A stretch of DNA of 64,000 nt from Panorpa germanica (lineage: Eukaryota; Arthropoda; Insecta; Mecoptera; Panorpidae). Each line of letters begins with the position of its first letter. Within the stretch, counting starts at the first letter, position 1. A model generated the notes under the pieces. It was given only the letters and a program-made list of their open reading frames with translations. It searched no databases and had not been told where the DNA came from. The stretch covers positions 10,974,001-11,038,000 of the forward strand of contig OY783221.1 in NCBI GenBank assembly GCA_963678705.1. Reading direction: 5' to 3'. Shown here in pieces: positions 11,451 through 20,408 of this stretch. Made by a program: the position numbers and the translations under genes.

Positions 11451-12060
11451 TGCATAGAAATATTTTTTTCCAGTTTAGGTACCAATAAATTTTCCGTACC
11501 GTGTACAGTTTTGGGATCTCTCCAATTTCTTAAATCTAGTTATTTTACGTATTACATAATTAGGTATGACAAACCATCAAAATTTGACACCTTTAATAAA
11601 CCAATGGCGTTAACTTCAACAAGTGAGTCAAATATTGACAATGACTAAAACAATCCATTTATTACTTTGGTTTATATTTCATTATTTCGATTGTCTATAA
11701 AGTTTACGATTTATGGCCCGCGTTATATATCATGTAGTATCATAATTCATCACACCGTAAACCCCTAAACTCTTCACATTTATATAAAATATCATAAGGC
11801 CAGTGTCGAACTAGAACAGTTAACATACTGAACACATAAATTATTATCTTGGACTACTCCAGATAGAAATAGATTATTTAGCTTGTAGCATGCTAGTAAG
11901 TTGAGTCTTGCACACTGCATGTGAGAGACTGAAAACAAATATTAGAATTAGCTTACACCAAACGTGAACCTTGCACTCATAAGACAATTTTCTACCTGGG
12001 TAAATGAAAATTTTTAAAATAATTAATTAAGTAAAATAGAATAATTTACAGTTAGTCCTG
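11451..12060. other. AT-rich non-coding stretch
   Basis: No feature recognised. Confidence 0.45.
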
Positions 12061-12063
12061 TTA

Positions 12064-12212
12064 GGGGCTATTCAAAAAAATTTCATACACATTTCATGAA
12101 TCTTAATCCCCACCTCGGCCGTAATATCACGTCTTGTCACAAATTGTAGACACCCTTCTCTTATCACACTTTAGAAAATCTCTCCACCCCCACTTAGCAC
12201 GTGACGTAATTA
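12064..12212 (-). repeat. Probable conserved arthropod dispersed repeat
   Basis: On the minus strand the order ATTACGTCACGTG, AGTGGGGGTGGAG, TTTGTGACAAGACGTGAT and then TGAATAGCCCC resembles a dispersed repeat often seen in arthropod genomes, built from gacgt-type boxes and G runs. No second copy lies in this window. Assignment is from memory of the pattern, not from an alignment. Confidence 0.35.
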
Positions 12213-12297
12213 ATAGATAATATTTTTGTAATGATAATACTAAGTTCTGTTACTTATTGGTAAAAAATTTGAAGAAATTTAGCTATGGTTATTAGCA

Positions 12298-12350
12298 TTA
12301 AGTATCATTCCCACTCATTGCTTTAATTTAATTTTGTATTTAATGGAACT
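12298..12350 (-). repeat. Solo end of TIR element E
   Basis: AAGTATCATTCCCACTCATT followed by GCTTTAATTTAATTTTG is the reverse complement of the right end of the element at 47862-48369. No matching left end was found nearby, so this is a truncated relic. Confidence 0.65.
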
Positions 12351-12501
12351 AGTTGTTATTTTTATGAATATAACAAGACTACACTCGATATTATCTTACC
12401 AATAATATCTTAAGCATAAAAGAAATTTCACTAGAAGCGTCACGTTTGGACGCCCTCCTCTAAGTACAGCACTGTACGGGATCACGCTCTGATCTGGGAT
12501 A

Positions 12502-12687
12502 TCATTGTCCTCGAACAACGAATGAATTCAACACTGAAACTATTTTATAAATTGAACATGTCAGAACACATGTAATGGTAAAAATATGACAGGAATTAAT
12601 GGAGCGGTATCGATTTCCTGAATTATTGATGGGAACGTCGACATATGCATCACCTCGTCCGCGGCGTCGACGTCGACGTCGGTCCAT
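12502..12687 (-). CDS. Arg-rich small ORF over a GTCGAC microsatellite (doubtful)
   Basis: A 61-codon frame begins MDRRRRRRRGRGDAYVDVP. The arginine run is encoded by alternating CGA/CGT/CGC codons and corresponds to a tandem GTCGAC microsatellite near 12660-12682. The first third is GC- and CpG-rich for this region; the rest decays into ordinary AT-rich sequence with no clear splice donor. It could be a chance frame on a microsatellite. No family recognised. Confidence 0.15.
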   Translation of the reverse strand: MDRRRRRRRGRGDAYVDVPINNSGNRYRSINSCHIFTITCVLTCSIYKIVSVLNSFVVRGQ

Positions 12688-12699
12688 GGTTTAATAGTA

Positions 12700-13060
12700 A
12701 TTCATACCAGTGTTATTCATGTAGGCAATACTCGAATTGAAATAAAATATCCATACGGATTTTTTTCCGTTTTAATTAATTACAGTTATATTATACTCTG
12801 TTTAATTGGGTTTCATACTCTTAATTGCGGGGCCTCGCTGAACGCTAGGCAGGGCTACCGCGTACCGCGAAAGCAAAGCTGGCAAATATTATCGTATGCT
12901 TTACTACTATATACATATATATGGATTTATATTCGTTTTTTTATGAAGGTAATTAAGATTATAGCTATGAAGAATAAAATTTCATTTTAATTAAAGATTA
13001 GAAATTGTAAATACTCGTATATTCGTATGTGGATAAATAATATTAAATTAAAAAAAATAT
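12700..13060. other. Non-coding stretch
   Basis: No gene recognised. A short GC-rich patch lies at about 12830-12885 (GGGGCCTCGCTGAACG). Confidence 0.4.
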
Positions 13061-13081
13061 ATACACATATATATTTATATG

Positions 13082-13139
13082 CGTATCTAATACCCTGTAT
13101 ATATATATACATATATGTATATACAGGGTATTAGATACG
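13082..13139. repeat. Perfect 21-bp-arm palindrome
   Basis: The arms 13082-13102 and 13119-13139 are exact inverse copies around a 16-nt AT spacer. Each arm carries ACCCTGTA/TACAGGGT, a sequence common at the ends of Tc1/mariner-type elements. The right outer flank has a relative near 35.3 kb (TATCTAAATGATTAA). It may be two element ends joined head to head. Confidence 0.75.
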
Positions 13140-13172
13140 TTTTTAAATGTAGTCAAAGTATCTAAATGATTA

Positions 13173-14134
13173 AGGCTAACTGTCCACGTAGCGTCACGGT
13201 TTCTTCATTTATCGCTTGTTGTACGCTTTCTTGCAGCTTGCATTTAAACAAAGGAGGCTTTGTCCACGGAGCTGCAACGTCGCATTTGCTTAGTGGCAAG
13301 CAACCGTCATGCAGCCTGAGCTGCAACATGTCATATCTCTAGCGTACTGCACGACGACGCAGAAACGCGTAATATTCTTTAAAAATGACAGAAAAAAAAC
13401 ATGTCATTCGGTATACTGATTGAAATACTGATTCATCCTCTGTATTATAACCATAACTCTCTTGCAGCAACAAACAATCTGCGGTTAATGTTCTTTTCGA
13501 TGTATGGATGAAGCCAATACATTCTACATCTTATTCTTCGTTTTCTAAAAGCGTTTGCTATAATCACATCTTCTTCATCACTTGCATGAAGCTTGTATGA
13601 CGTTACGTGGACAGAACTGAGATGCAGAATACGTCTGGCTTCATTCATCAAGCTATCGTGAACAGTAGCCCTAAATGGACATTTACAAAAACATGTGGTT
13701 AATAGCTCTGAGTCAAGATATGTCAATAACTTTTTTAAATTTAATTTTGTACGTATTCTACTGGATCGCAGGTTCAATCATTCCAAGCTTAATATATTGA
13801 TAAAGTATTTAATTAATATATTGAACTAGCTAATCTTTTAGCATCTAGTAGCATCTCTTCCTTAGACTGAGGCTGCACTCCGAAAAAGAATAGGTCGGAA
13901 ATAAATCCGTAATCCTGTAATACACTGAATAATATAAATGTAAATTGCTGTTGATGCTGCTGATTTAAAAGTCGCACGAAAATTATTATTTTTTTGTGCA
14001 GCCTTAGGCCAAGAAAGTGGCGTCTAAAGCATTTTGTGCACAGTGTCTTTCTTTCTAGCGTCGAAAGACGCAGCACGGTCTGGAGTAATTGTGTAGCAAA
14101 CCAAGAAATTTTTGTTTTCATCTGTAACCCATTG
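13173..14134 (-). pseudogene. PIF/Harbinger transposase relic
   Basis: On the minus strand SDEEDVIIANAF and then RMYWLHPYIEKNINRR and LFVAARELWL fit the N-terminus of HARBI1-like transposases, in which an acidic start is followed by Arg-rich residues, a W-HP motif and an EL motif. One base later the frame resumes as NTEDESVFQSVYRMT, the usual FRMS-like continuation, and is then lost at about 13402. The DDE catalytic region is missing. Downstream two TIR-like motifs occur in tandem: GTGGACAAAGCC at about 13250-13262 and GTGGACAGTTAGCC at about 13174-13187. Minus-strand frames at 13813-14121 may be the associated second ORF or noise. An element of family A is inserted on the upstream side. Confidence 0.6.
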
Positions 14135-14818
14135 GGACTGTCTCAGTATGGCACCGTATTTAAGCGAATTTCTGCCGGACGTATACGGGCTACTACGCTT
14201 TACCTATCCGAACCATGTAAATGTAATGAGATCTCTCTGGAGCTCTCAGACTGCAAGCTACAAAGTCGTCCGAATACGGGCGGCATTACCTCGCACATTA
14301 GAACCGTATAAAGGCGAATTTTATCCAAGCGTTACCACTACTACAACGATATCCTATCCGAACCTTTGTAAATGCAAACAGCCGCCTCAGACTGGAGGGA
14401 TACCTAAGATCGCTTGTTGTTACGCTGCAATACGGTTCAAATGAGATCTATCGGCGAGATGTTCTGCATGCAGTTTATGTTTGTATTTCAGTGAATCATG
14501 GACACCGATACCGATACCAATACGATAGAACTAAATTTAAATTCACGACAACCAGAACTCAGAAATATAATAAATGCTAAAGTCCCTTTAATACCAGAAG
14601 TGTATCGATAAAAATTAAAGTTAAAGTTTGCTCTCATAATAAATTATATTAGTGCTAAAGAACTCCAATACACTCCCTACAGTACACAAGTTAGTTATCT
14701 GACGACTGACTACAGACATCTGTGACACACATAGGCGGTTTGCTTTGTAGCTCATCCAATCCGCCGATTTACGTCCGAATACGCCGTCGCTTAAATACGG
14801 TCCCATACTGAGACAGGC
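14135..14818 (+). mobile_element. TIR element family A, copy 2 (about 684 bp)
   Basis: The left end GGACTGTCTCAGTATGG runs into ACCGTATTTAAGCG. The right end CGCTTAAATACGG runs into CCATACTGAGACAGGCC, giving about 30 bp of inverted repeat. The flanks read TTG on both sides, consistent with a 3-bp duplication. Inside, a unit with GTAT..AAGCGAATT, CCTATCCGAACC and GTAAATG occurs twice in direct orientation. Plus-strand ORFs at 13994-14311 and 14112-14444 and the minus-strand frames at 14621-14982 are chance readings across it. Confidence 0.75.
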
Positions 14819-15330
14819 CTTGTGATCGTGGTGATCAACGTGTTAAACACTGGGACGCACTGGACATTGGCCACTCTTAGCAAGTAATGTGACTGCTTAA
14901 TTAGCGCCACACTACGTTCACCGGATGTAACCGTTTCCTTATTATCCCTATTTAAATAATATACGATAATAATTATAAGCACGATACAATCATTAATTTT
15001 ATAATGAATAATAGCAACGAATTGGTAGCGACGAGAAGTACGAATTCAAGAATATGGTAGCTCTATCGGTAAAGGATTAAATTAATGTAACTCATTATAA
15101 CGGATCACACGCCCACATTTAAGCTTCATTGACGTATTTAATGGGTTCATTAGTGAATAGTTATCAATGACAATTGAAGGTTAAGTACAAACAAAACAGA
15201 TTTAGCAGGATTAGTATAAGATGCTTAGTAAGATTGTGAGATAATGACTGTTATTGATTTAGGAAAACAATTCTAATGTAAGATGTACAAATACTTAACT
15301 AAAGATGTTTTTTCTTTAATAGTAATGAGA
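14819..15330. other. Non-coding, possibly the outer part of the Harbinger relic
   Basis: This is the far flank of the inserted family A element, so its first part may belong to the interrupted Harbinger copy. No TIR was found. Otherwise AT-rich. Confidence 0.35.
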
Positions 15331-15332
15331 GT

Positions 15333-15605
15333 GCAGCAACTTTCAACAGTTATTAGCACTTAAAACAATATATACATTTACAACGTGGAGTTTTAAAATA
15401 TTGATAAAGTCAATAAGGTTTTTCAGAGTTCCCTGCTTTCAAATATCTGCCTATATTCCTCAAGCATTACTGTTAGTGGGTTGTTACATTGTTCACATAT
15501 TGGTTGAGGTTCTCTTTTGAATAAGTTGGTATGAATAAGATTTGTATGACCTATCATGAGTCTACGTATTACTAGTAAAAGATGTTTGTTGTAGGTTTTC
15601 ACCAA
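15333..15605 (-). pseudogene. LINE ORF2 C-terminal fragment and 3' UTR (family 2)
   Basis: The minus-strand frame MVKTYNKHLLLVIRRLMIGH followed by TNLIHTNLFKREPQPICEQC is the end of a Jockey/I-like ORF2, where RxxxGHTxLxHxxLxxRExxPxCExC leads into a cysteine knuckle. The His-x4-Cys half is deleted here but present in the copy at 52.9 kb. The 3' UTR continues to about 15333 (CAACAGTTATTAGCACTTAA on the plus strand), shared with tails at 3.07 kb and 17.37 kb. The gene is truncated and inactive. Confidence 0.75.
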
Positions 15606-15755
15606 TAAACCATCGCTATAGCTAATTGCACAGACGCGCTGTGTTTAGACAGAATAAACGTTTGTTTAATCTTTCTAAATACATCAACGTCTTCTCCATA
15701 GAATAACAATCGAACGGCGATAACAGTAGAAAAAAAATTATCAACATATGGTTGT

Positions 15756-15866
15756 AACGAAATTAAGAACCGCTTATTAATTCTTTTTAAGATGAGTTTT
15801 TGTCTGAATTTGTTAAACAATTCTATGAAAATGCACTGTATATGTTATGAAAATTAATATTCTTTA
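15756..15866 (+). repeat. Repeat H, copy 2
   Basis: AAATTAAGAACCGCTTATTA, TTTTTGTCTGAATTTGTTAA and GAAAATGCACTGTATATGTT match 6770-6885. This copy lacks the left half of the inverted repeat and abuts the palindromic TIR element. Confidence 0.65.
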
Positions 15867-15870
15867 ATTA

Positions 15871-16104
15871 GATTCTTGCCAGCAATTATCGTAATCGAAC
15901 AGATCTGATTTATATAAGTGAAACAATTTACGAATCACTTTTAAAAGTGTATTTCTGAACTATATAAATAATTAATAATAAAATTCATTAATAGTACAGG
16001 AATACTTTTTTAAAAGTGATTCGGAAAATGTTTCACTTATATAAATCAGATCTGTTCGATCACTATCATTTTTCGCAAGACTCAGCAATAAGGCCCCTGG
16101 TTCT
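15871..16104. mobile_element. Palindromic TIR element F, copy 1
   Basis: The left arm (ATCGAACAGATCTGATTTAT, AAGTGAAACA, AATCACTTTTAAAAGTGTAT) is repeated in reverse on the right side (AAAAGTGATTC, GTTTCACTTATATAAATCAG, ATCTGTTCGATCAC), so most of the element folds on itself. The right terminus is GGCCCCTGGTTCT; the left terminus is truncated. A relative lies at 54.1 kb. The CAGGGGCC end is hAT-like. No coding capacity. Confidence 0.7.
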
Positions 16105-17364
16105 ATTAATCGCATTAATCGTTAAATTTATAAGGTTTTTTTGTAAGAGCCTATGACAAAGATCAGTGAGTGAAGATTTTATTCCATCGAGGGTTAGGTG
16201 TACTGTTGAAGCTTTTCCAAAGGATAATTTTTGACAATATTAAGCTACTCAAATCACCCAAAGCTATCGGCCAACTTTAAATAAGTAGGAATAGAATAAA
16301 TATACGCAGATTCAATTAAGAAATATTTGATATATATATATATATAAATATATATATATATAGATATATATATATATGCGAGCTAAAGCTCGTAATTAAG
16401 TGATCACTGTAAAGTCTAATGCCTTCGTTAACATTAATCTTTTCTCGACGAAATATAAAAGCTCTTTAAAAGCTTTAAGTAATTTAAGTTTAAAAGTAAT
16501 TAAAGACGGTTAAGCTCTTAAGAGAAGTATAAACTATTTAGAGAAATGCAGTGACTTGAATAATTATATATATGTATATATATAATTTATGCAATATATG
16601 GCATGTTTATGGTAAAACCAACATATGTAGCGGTAATAATATTTATATGAAGTAAACTTAAAGATAAAACTAAATACTTAATAAAAATAAAAAGAAAGTC
16701 AAATTTCCATTTTATATGTAATAGTACGAATGAATAACTTGGTTTTATTTTACCGTAGCACACGAACCGTAGCAGTATAACAGCTACGTCAGCGTAGGGC
16801 AATCGTCGTAGTCGTAACCTGACATCGTAACGACGTAGCATCGAAGAAAAAGGATATAATATTGAAATTGGATCATGCACGAATGTAAGGAAAGATTAGA
16901 TTTTCGATTTTTTTCAAAAGTTATATAAAATACATTTTTATAATATTTATTTTTTACGTTGTGCATCTCGAAATCTGTTTACTCCTAGAGTTAAAAAGTG
17001 GTTTTCCATGCTGGAAAATTCAGATTACCAACGTGGTGTGAATAAAATATCAACACAATAATACGAACCTGGAAAATTACTAGTTGGAAAGTGTGGAAAA
17101 TTATATCTAACAATGTCACGTACGAATGGCAGTTATATGGAAATGTAATTGAGATGTTACATTGTTCTTTTATTGATATTGACGTGATTATAATGGAAAA
17201 TGACACTTTAAAGCAGCGCTGTCCAACGGGAGGTTCACTGACTTCTATTCGAGTTCATATTGAATTCAATTCAAATCAATTATTAACATTCATGCGAAAA
17301 GCTACATTCGATGAAATCCGAACAAAAACGAATGCAGCCGAGCTAAAACTGTGTATGACAAAAA
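16105..17364. other. Non-coding, with (AT)n tracts
   Basis: TA-dinucleotide tracts lie at about 16329-16377 and 16566-16583. A GATAC-poor, CGTAG-rich stretch lies at about 16750-16850. The 99-codon plus frame at 17091-17390 shows no known motif and overlaps a LINE tail at its end, so I do not call it a gene. Confidence 0.4.
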
Positions 17365-17402
17365 AAGCAGAAATGTATATATTGTTTTAAGTGCTAATAA
17401 TA
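17365..17402 (+). repeat. Short LINE family-2 3' tail
   Basis: ATGTATATATTGTTTTAAGT followed by GCTAATAA equals the 3' UTR end of the family-2 tails at about 3185-3210 and on the minus strand at about 15350-15380. Only about 30 bases are shared. Confidence 0.5.
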
Positions 17403-17470
17403 AGTGCATGTGTGATGTTGATCTATTCTGTTGGAACCATGTTCTTTGATTATATCCAGCATAATTTGGC

Positions 17471-17560
17471 AATTCAATATGTAAACCGTGATAATTACTG
17501 AACTTCCTCAGCGCAACGATCGCAGATTTATTATGTTTGTAAAAAATAGCGACTGAATTC
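17471..17560 (-). repeat. Two-copy repeat I
   Basis: The reverse complement contains GAATTCAGTCGCTA, then AGTTCAGTAATTATCACG and TTTACATATTGAAT, in the same order as 3857-3950. Class unknown. Confidence 0.45.
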
Positions 17561-17580
17561 TCTAAAGTCTTCCTCTCTCT

Positions 17581-18536
17581 TCATACGTTCACGCTGTAAA
17601 CCAATCAAATCTTTTGTAACACTCTGTGTAACGCAATAATAACAATAATTAGCTAATCAAAGTTTCAGGTTTCCGGGGGCATGGGCATTATTATTACTAT
17701 TAATACTACAACTATTTTACTACTGTTTGCTTAAGTTTATTATTATTTGTACAACTGACAGTATTAGAATAGTTATTACTGTTATCACCCATCATGATTT
17801 TACGATCAATTTTGTGAATGATAATTAGATTTGTCCGGCCCACACACATTGCATAGACGTACCATAGACCATAGATCATAGCGTTTGAATACAAATGTAT
17901 TATTATCAAAATCAAATTGTCAAAGTCATAAATAACACTAGTAAATATATGATTTGATTATATTTATATATTTGTGTGCTGTCGATCAGGAGCGGATTTT
18001 GGATATTTTGGAAACACGACTGGGCGACTGTAGCAACGAACATTTAGCGAAATCAAATTCATAAGGAGTTGGTAACGAATTCGTATTTAATTCATTACGT
18101 AAGATTACTTTTATTTCTCAGAGACTAAGATATTAATGTTAGGGTTGTTTAATTAAACATTACAATCAATTCAACAAGAATATATTTATTAATAATCAAT
18201 CCGAATAAAATATGTAGTATTATAAATGTAGTCAAATCAACATCGCTGTCAGAAGCCGTCAGTAAGAGTGTCCAAATCCGTGACAAATCCAGAGGTCCAG
18301 GCTTTGACTGCACCCACACGTGCCGTTGTCACCTCTTCCCGATACCTCTTGATCAGGTCCACTATCTTATTAGGTTATAAGTGTTATGCATAATCCATCT
18401 TCCTTGGACGTCCGAAACAGTGGTCCATTGTATTTGACAATTCATAGAAGTGTTATTGTCTTGACTTAGGTATGCTATGTCGCAGCAAACTGTTGTTAGC
18501 ATTAACATTAAGAACTCAACAAATTTAAACTATTTA
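17581..18536. other. Non-coding stretch with a GC-richer patch
   Basis: About 18250-18360 has higher GC. On the minus strand it keeps a short open frame containing RYREEVTTARVGAVKAWTSG. It has no recognised family and no convincing splice sites. The rest is AT-rich. Confidence 0.35.
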
Positions 18537-18538
18537 TA

Positions 18539-19134
18539 CGAGGCATGTTTTTTAAGTAAGTACCGTTTTGCGATTCCGCCTTTGCAGCGCTACGGTCGGC
18601 GTTCCGCGCAATGGCGCTGGGTACCTACATCTCTTGTCTACGCACTGACGCCATTTCAGTCTGATTCTTCATTGTATACGTTGTTTACTGAGTGTTTAAG
18701 ATGCCTCCGACAATCGTGAGTCCCGCCGATTGTGAAGTACGGGCTGTTATACGATTTCTTAGTGCTAAAGGCGTAAAACCGATCGATATTCATCGTGAGA
18801 TCTGTAAAGTTTACGGACAAAACATTATGAGTGATGGAATGGTAAGGAAATGGGTGAGAGCATTTAAAGATGGCCGCACAAATGTGCATGATGAAGAACG
18901 GAGTGGGCGTCCTTCGGTCTTGTGATACAGTGGTTAACAAGTCAGGCGGCAGAATTTTATGAGGAGGGTATTCAAAAACTGGTGCCACGTTATGACAAGT
19001 GCCTCAATATTCACGGAAATTATATAGAAAAGTAGATTAAGGTACAGGCTTTCATGTAAAAATAAAATTATTGCGATATCTTTGCACGTCTTTTTTTAAT
19101 TGCAAAACGGTACTTATTTAAAAAACACGCCTCG
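18539..19134 (+). mobile_element. Internally deleted mariner (596 bp)
   Basis: The left TIR CGAGGCATGTTTTTTAAGTA followed by AGTACCGTTTTGC is the inverse of the right end (GCAAAACGGTACTTATTTAA then AAAACACGCCTCG). Both sides carry the TA target dinucleotide (18537-18538 and 19135-19136). The interior keeps the two ends of a transposase and lacks the middle. It is a typical deletion derivative that could once be mobilised in trans. Confidence 0.85.
18692..19035 (+). pseudogene. mariner transposase with middle deleted
   Basis: The N-terminal frame (18692-18925) contains EVRAVIRFLSAKGVKPIDIH, then VRKWVRAFKDGR and DEERSGRP, the first helix-turn-helix and linker of mariner/SETMAR-type transposases. 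It stops right after the RPSV site. From about 18935 a different frame reads SQAAEFYEEGIQKLVPRYDK followed by CLNIHGNYIEK and a stop, the usual mariner C-terminus. All three catalytic Asp motifs are absent. About two thirds of a normal transposase of roughly 340 residues is gone, and the junction also shifts frame. Not functional. Confidence 0.85.
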
Positions 19135-19136
19135 TA

Positions 19137-19666
19137 ATAATAAACCACCTGGACCAAAAATATAATAAGATGTATAAATATTTGATAAGGCGTCATAAAA
19201 TGTAAATGAATTGTGACGAAAAGCAAACAAGGAGTAAAATTGTACGACCTTTTATCTTCATTAGTTAAGCTAATGCAGCATATTAACCATTAAGCTTCCC
19301 TTTTAATGTTGGAGCACCCTGTACCTTAATCCTAGTATGTTTATTTAATACCCTACTCCACACGGGTGCTATGTAAAATGTAAATCCATTTATTCTAAAG
19401 CATTGCTTTGAATTATTCACATTGATTTTACCACTAAGAGCTTATTTTATAATAAGAGTTTGTACTAAAATTATGAAAAAGTAATTACAGTATTAGGCTT
19501 AAAGACCTATTTTAACAATTACATTTAGCTGGTAAAGTAAATTTACAGTTGACTCGGAAACAGGGCTGCAATCATGCAATATAATAGGGGCCTTGAAGTG
19601 TCTAAAGATTGGCTGACTACTCGGTATGGTCATGAGAATATGTGAGGATCATGAAAGTTTGCCTTT
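19137..19666. other. Non-coding stretch
   Basis: No gene recognised between the mariner and the LINE insertion. Confidence 0.45.
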
Positions 19667-19680
19667 AAACAAAATTATGG
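19667..19680 (+). repeat. Target-site duplication of LINE, left copy
   Basis: AAACAAAATTATGG here is repeated exactly at 20395-20408. A 14-bp direct repeat flanking an A-rich-tailed LINE fragment is the mark of target-primed reverse transcription. Confidence 0.8.
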
Positions 19681-20394
19681 AGGAGAAGGAGGCGCAAGTG
19701 TGGAAGAGGAGCTAAGGAGAAGGGATAAGGAGATACAACAGCAGGAGAGAATGGGAAAATCGAAAAAAGCAACTACAATACAAGATATAAAAGAAAAAGA
19801 CATAAAACACATAAGAAGAACAGCAAGGTTTAAATTGGGAAATGATAAAAAAGGAAACAAATACTGGGAAAGTAGTGAGGAAAGAAAGTGTAGAGTGTGC
19901 GGAGCGGAGGACGAAACACTGGAGCACATTAAGTTTGAGTGTAAAAAAAAAGTAGCGAGCGAAAGGAATATTGGTCAGCTATTAAAGGGAGGCAGTGAAG
20001 AAAAGAGGTGGATGGCGGAAATAGTAAAAAGGAAAGAAAAAACAGGAGATGAAATAAGCTGGTGGCTGGGTTGCACAAGGAACAGGAAGAGAAAGGAAGT
20101 ACTAAAAGAGGCAGTGAAGGGAAGCAGGAGAAAGAAAGAAGTAGCGAAGAAACAGTTAAACTTCAGCCCAGAAAAATAGACTAGGGAATAGACCAGTCCA
20201 GAAGGAAGACTAGGGAAAATGAAGGAAGAGGGTCAAGAGAAGAAGAAGCAGAAAGTACTTTTCGAAATAAAAAGGTCTAGAATAATGTAAATTTAATTGT
20301 AAGTTGAAGTATATGAAATGTATTAAGAATGTAGATTGTAAAGCCGAAAGGCGAACAATAAACAATTAATAAAAAAATTAAAAAAAATAATAAA
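19681..20394 (+). mobile_element. 5'-truncated LINE insertion (family 3)
   Basis: A 714-bp insertion bounded by the 14-bp duplication. It holds the ORF2 C-terminus, a roughly 165-bp 3' UTR and a low-complexity tail with A runs (AATTAATAAAAAAATTAAAA). Relatives lie at 8.4 kb and 10.0 kb (minus) and at 60.9-61.7 kb (plus). It is the youngest-looking of the four because both duplication and frame are intact. Confidence 0.85.
19700..20179 (+). pseudogene. LINE ORF2 C-terminus, truncated but open
   Basis: A 159-codon open frame, fully inside the LINE insertion. IRRTARFKLGN is followed by CRVCGAEDETLEHIKFEC, a C-x2-C-x8-H-x4-C knuckle at about residues 63-80 of this frame, and then NIGQLL and a Lys/Arg-rich tail. 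This arrangement is found C-terminal to the reverse transcriptase in several insect LINEs. The apparent start Met is only the first ATG after the truncation point; endonuclease and reverse transcriptase domains are absent. The encoded piece cannot transpose. Confidence 0.8.
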
Positions 20395-20408
20395 AAACAA
20401 AATTATGG

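Noticed and set aside
13994-14444. Two overlapping plus-strand frames of about 105-110 codons
   Set aside because: They cross the left end of TIR element A and the complement of the Harbinger relic.
17091-17390. 99-codon plus frame as a gene
   Set aside because: No recognisable motif, AT-driven codons, and its end is a LINE 3' tail.
19675-19929. Minus-strand frames opposite the LINE ORF2 fragment
   Set aside because: Complement of the LINE coding strand, Ser/Phe-rich only because of its purine bias.
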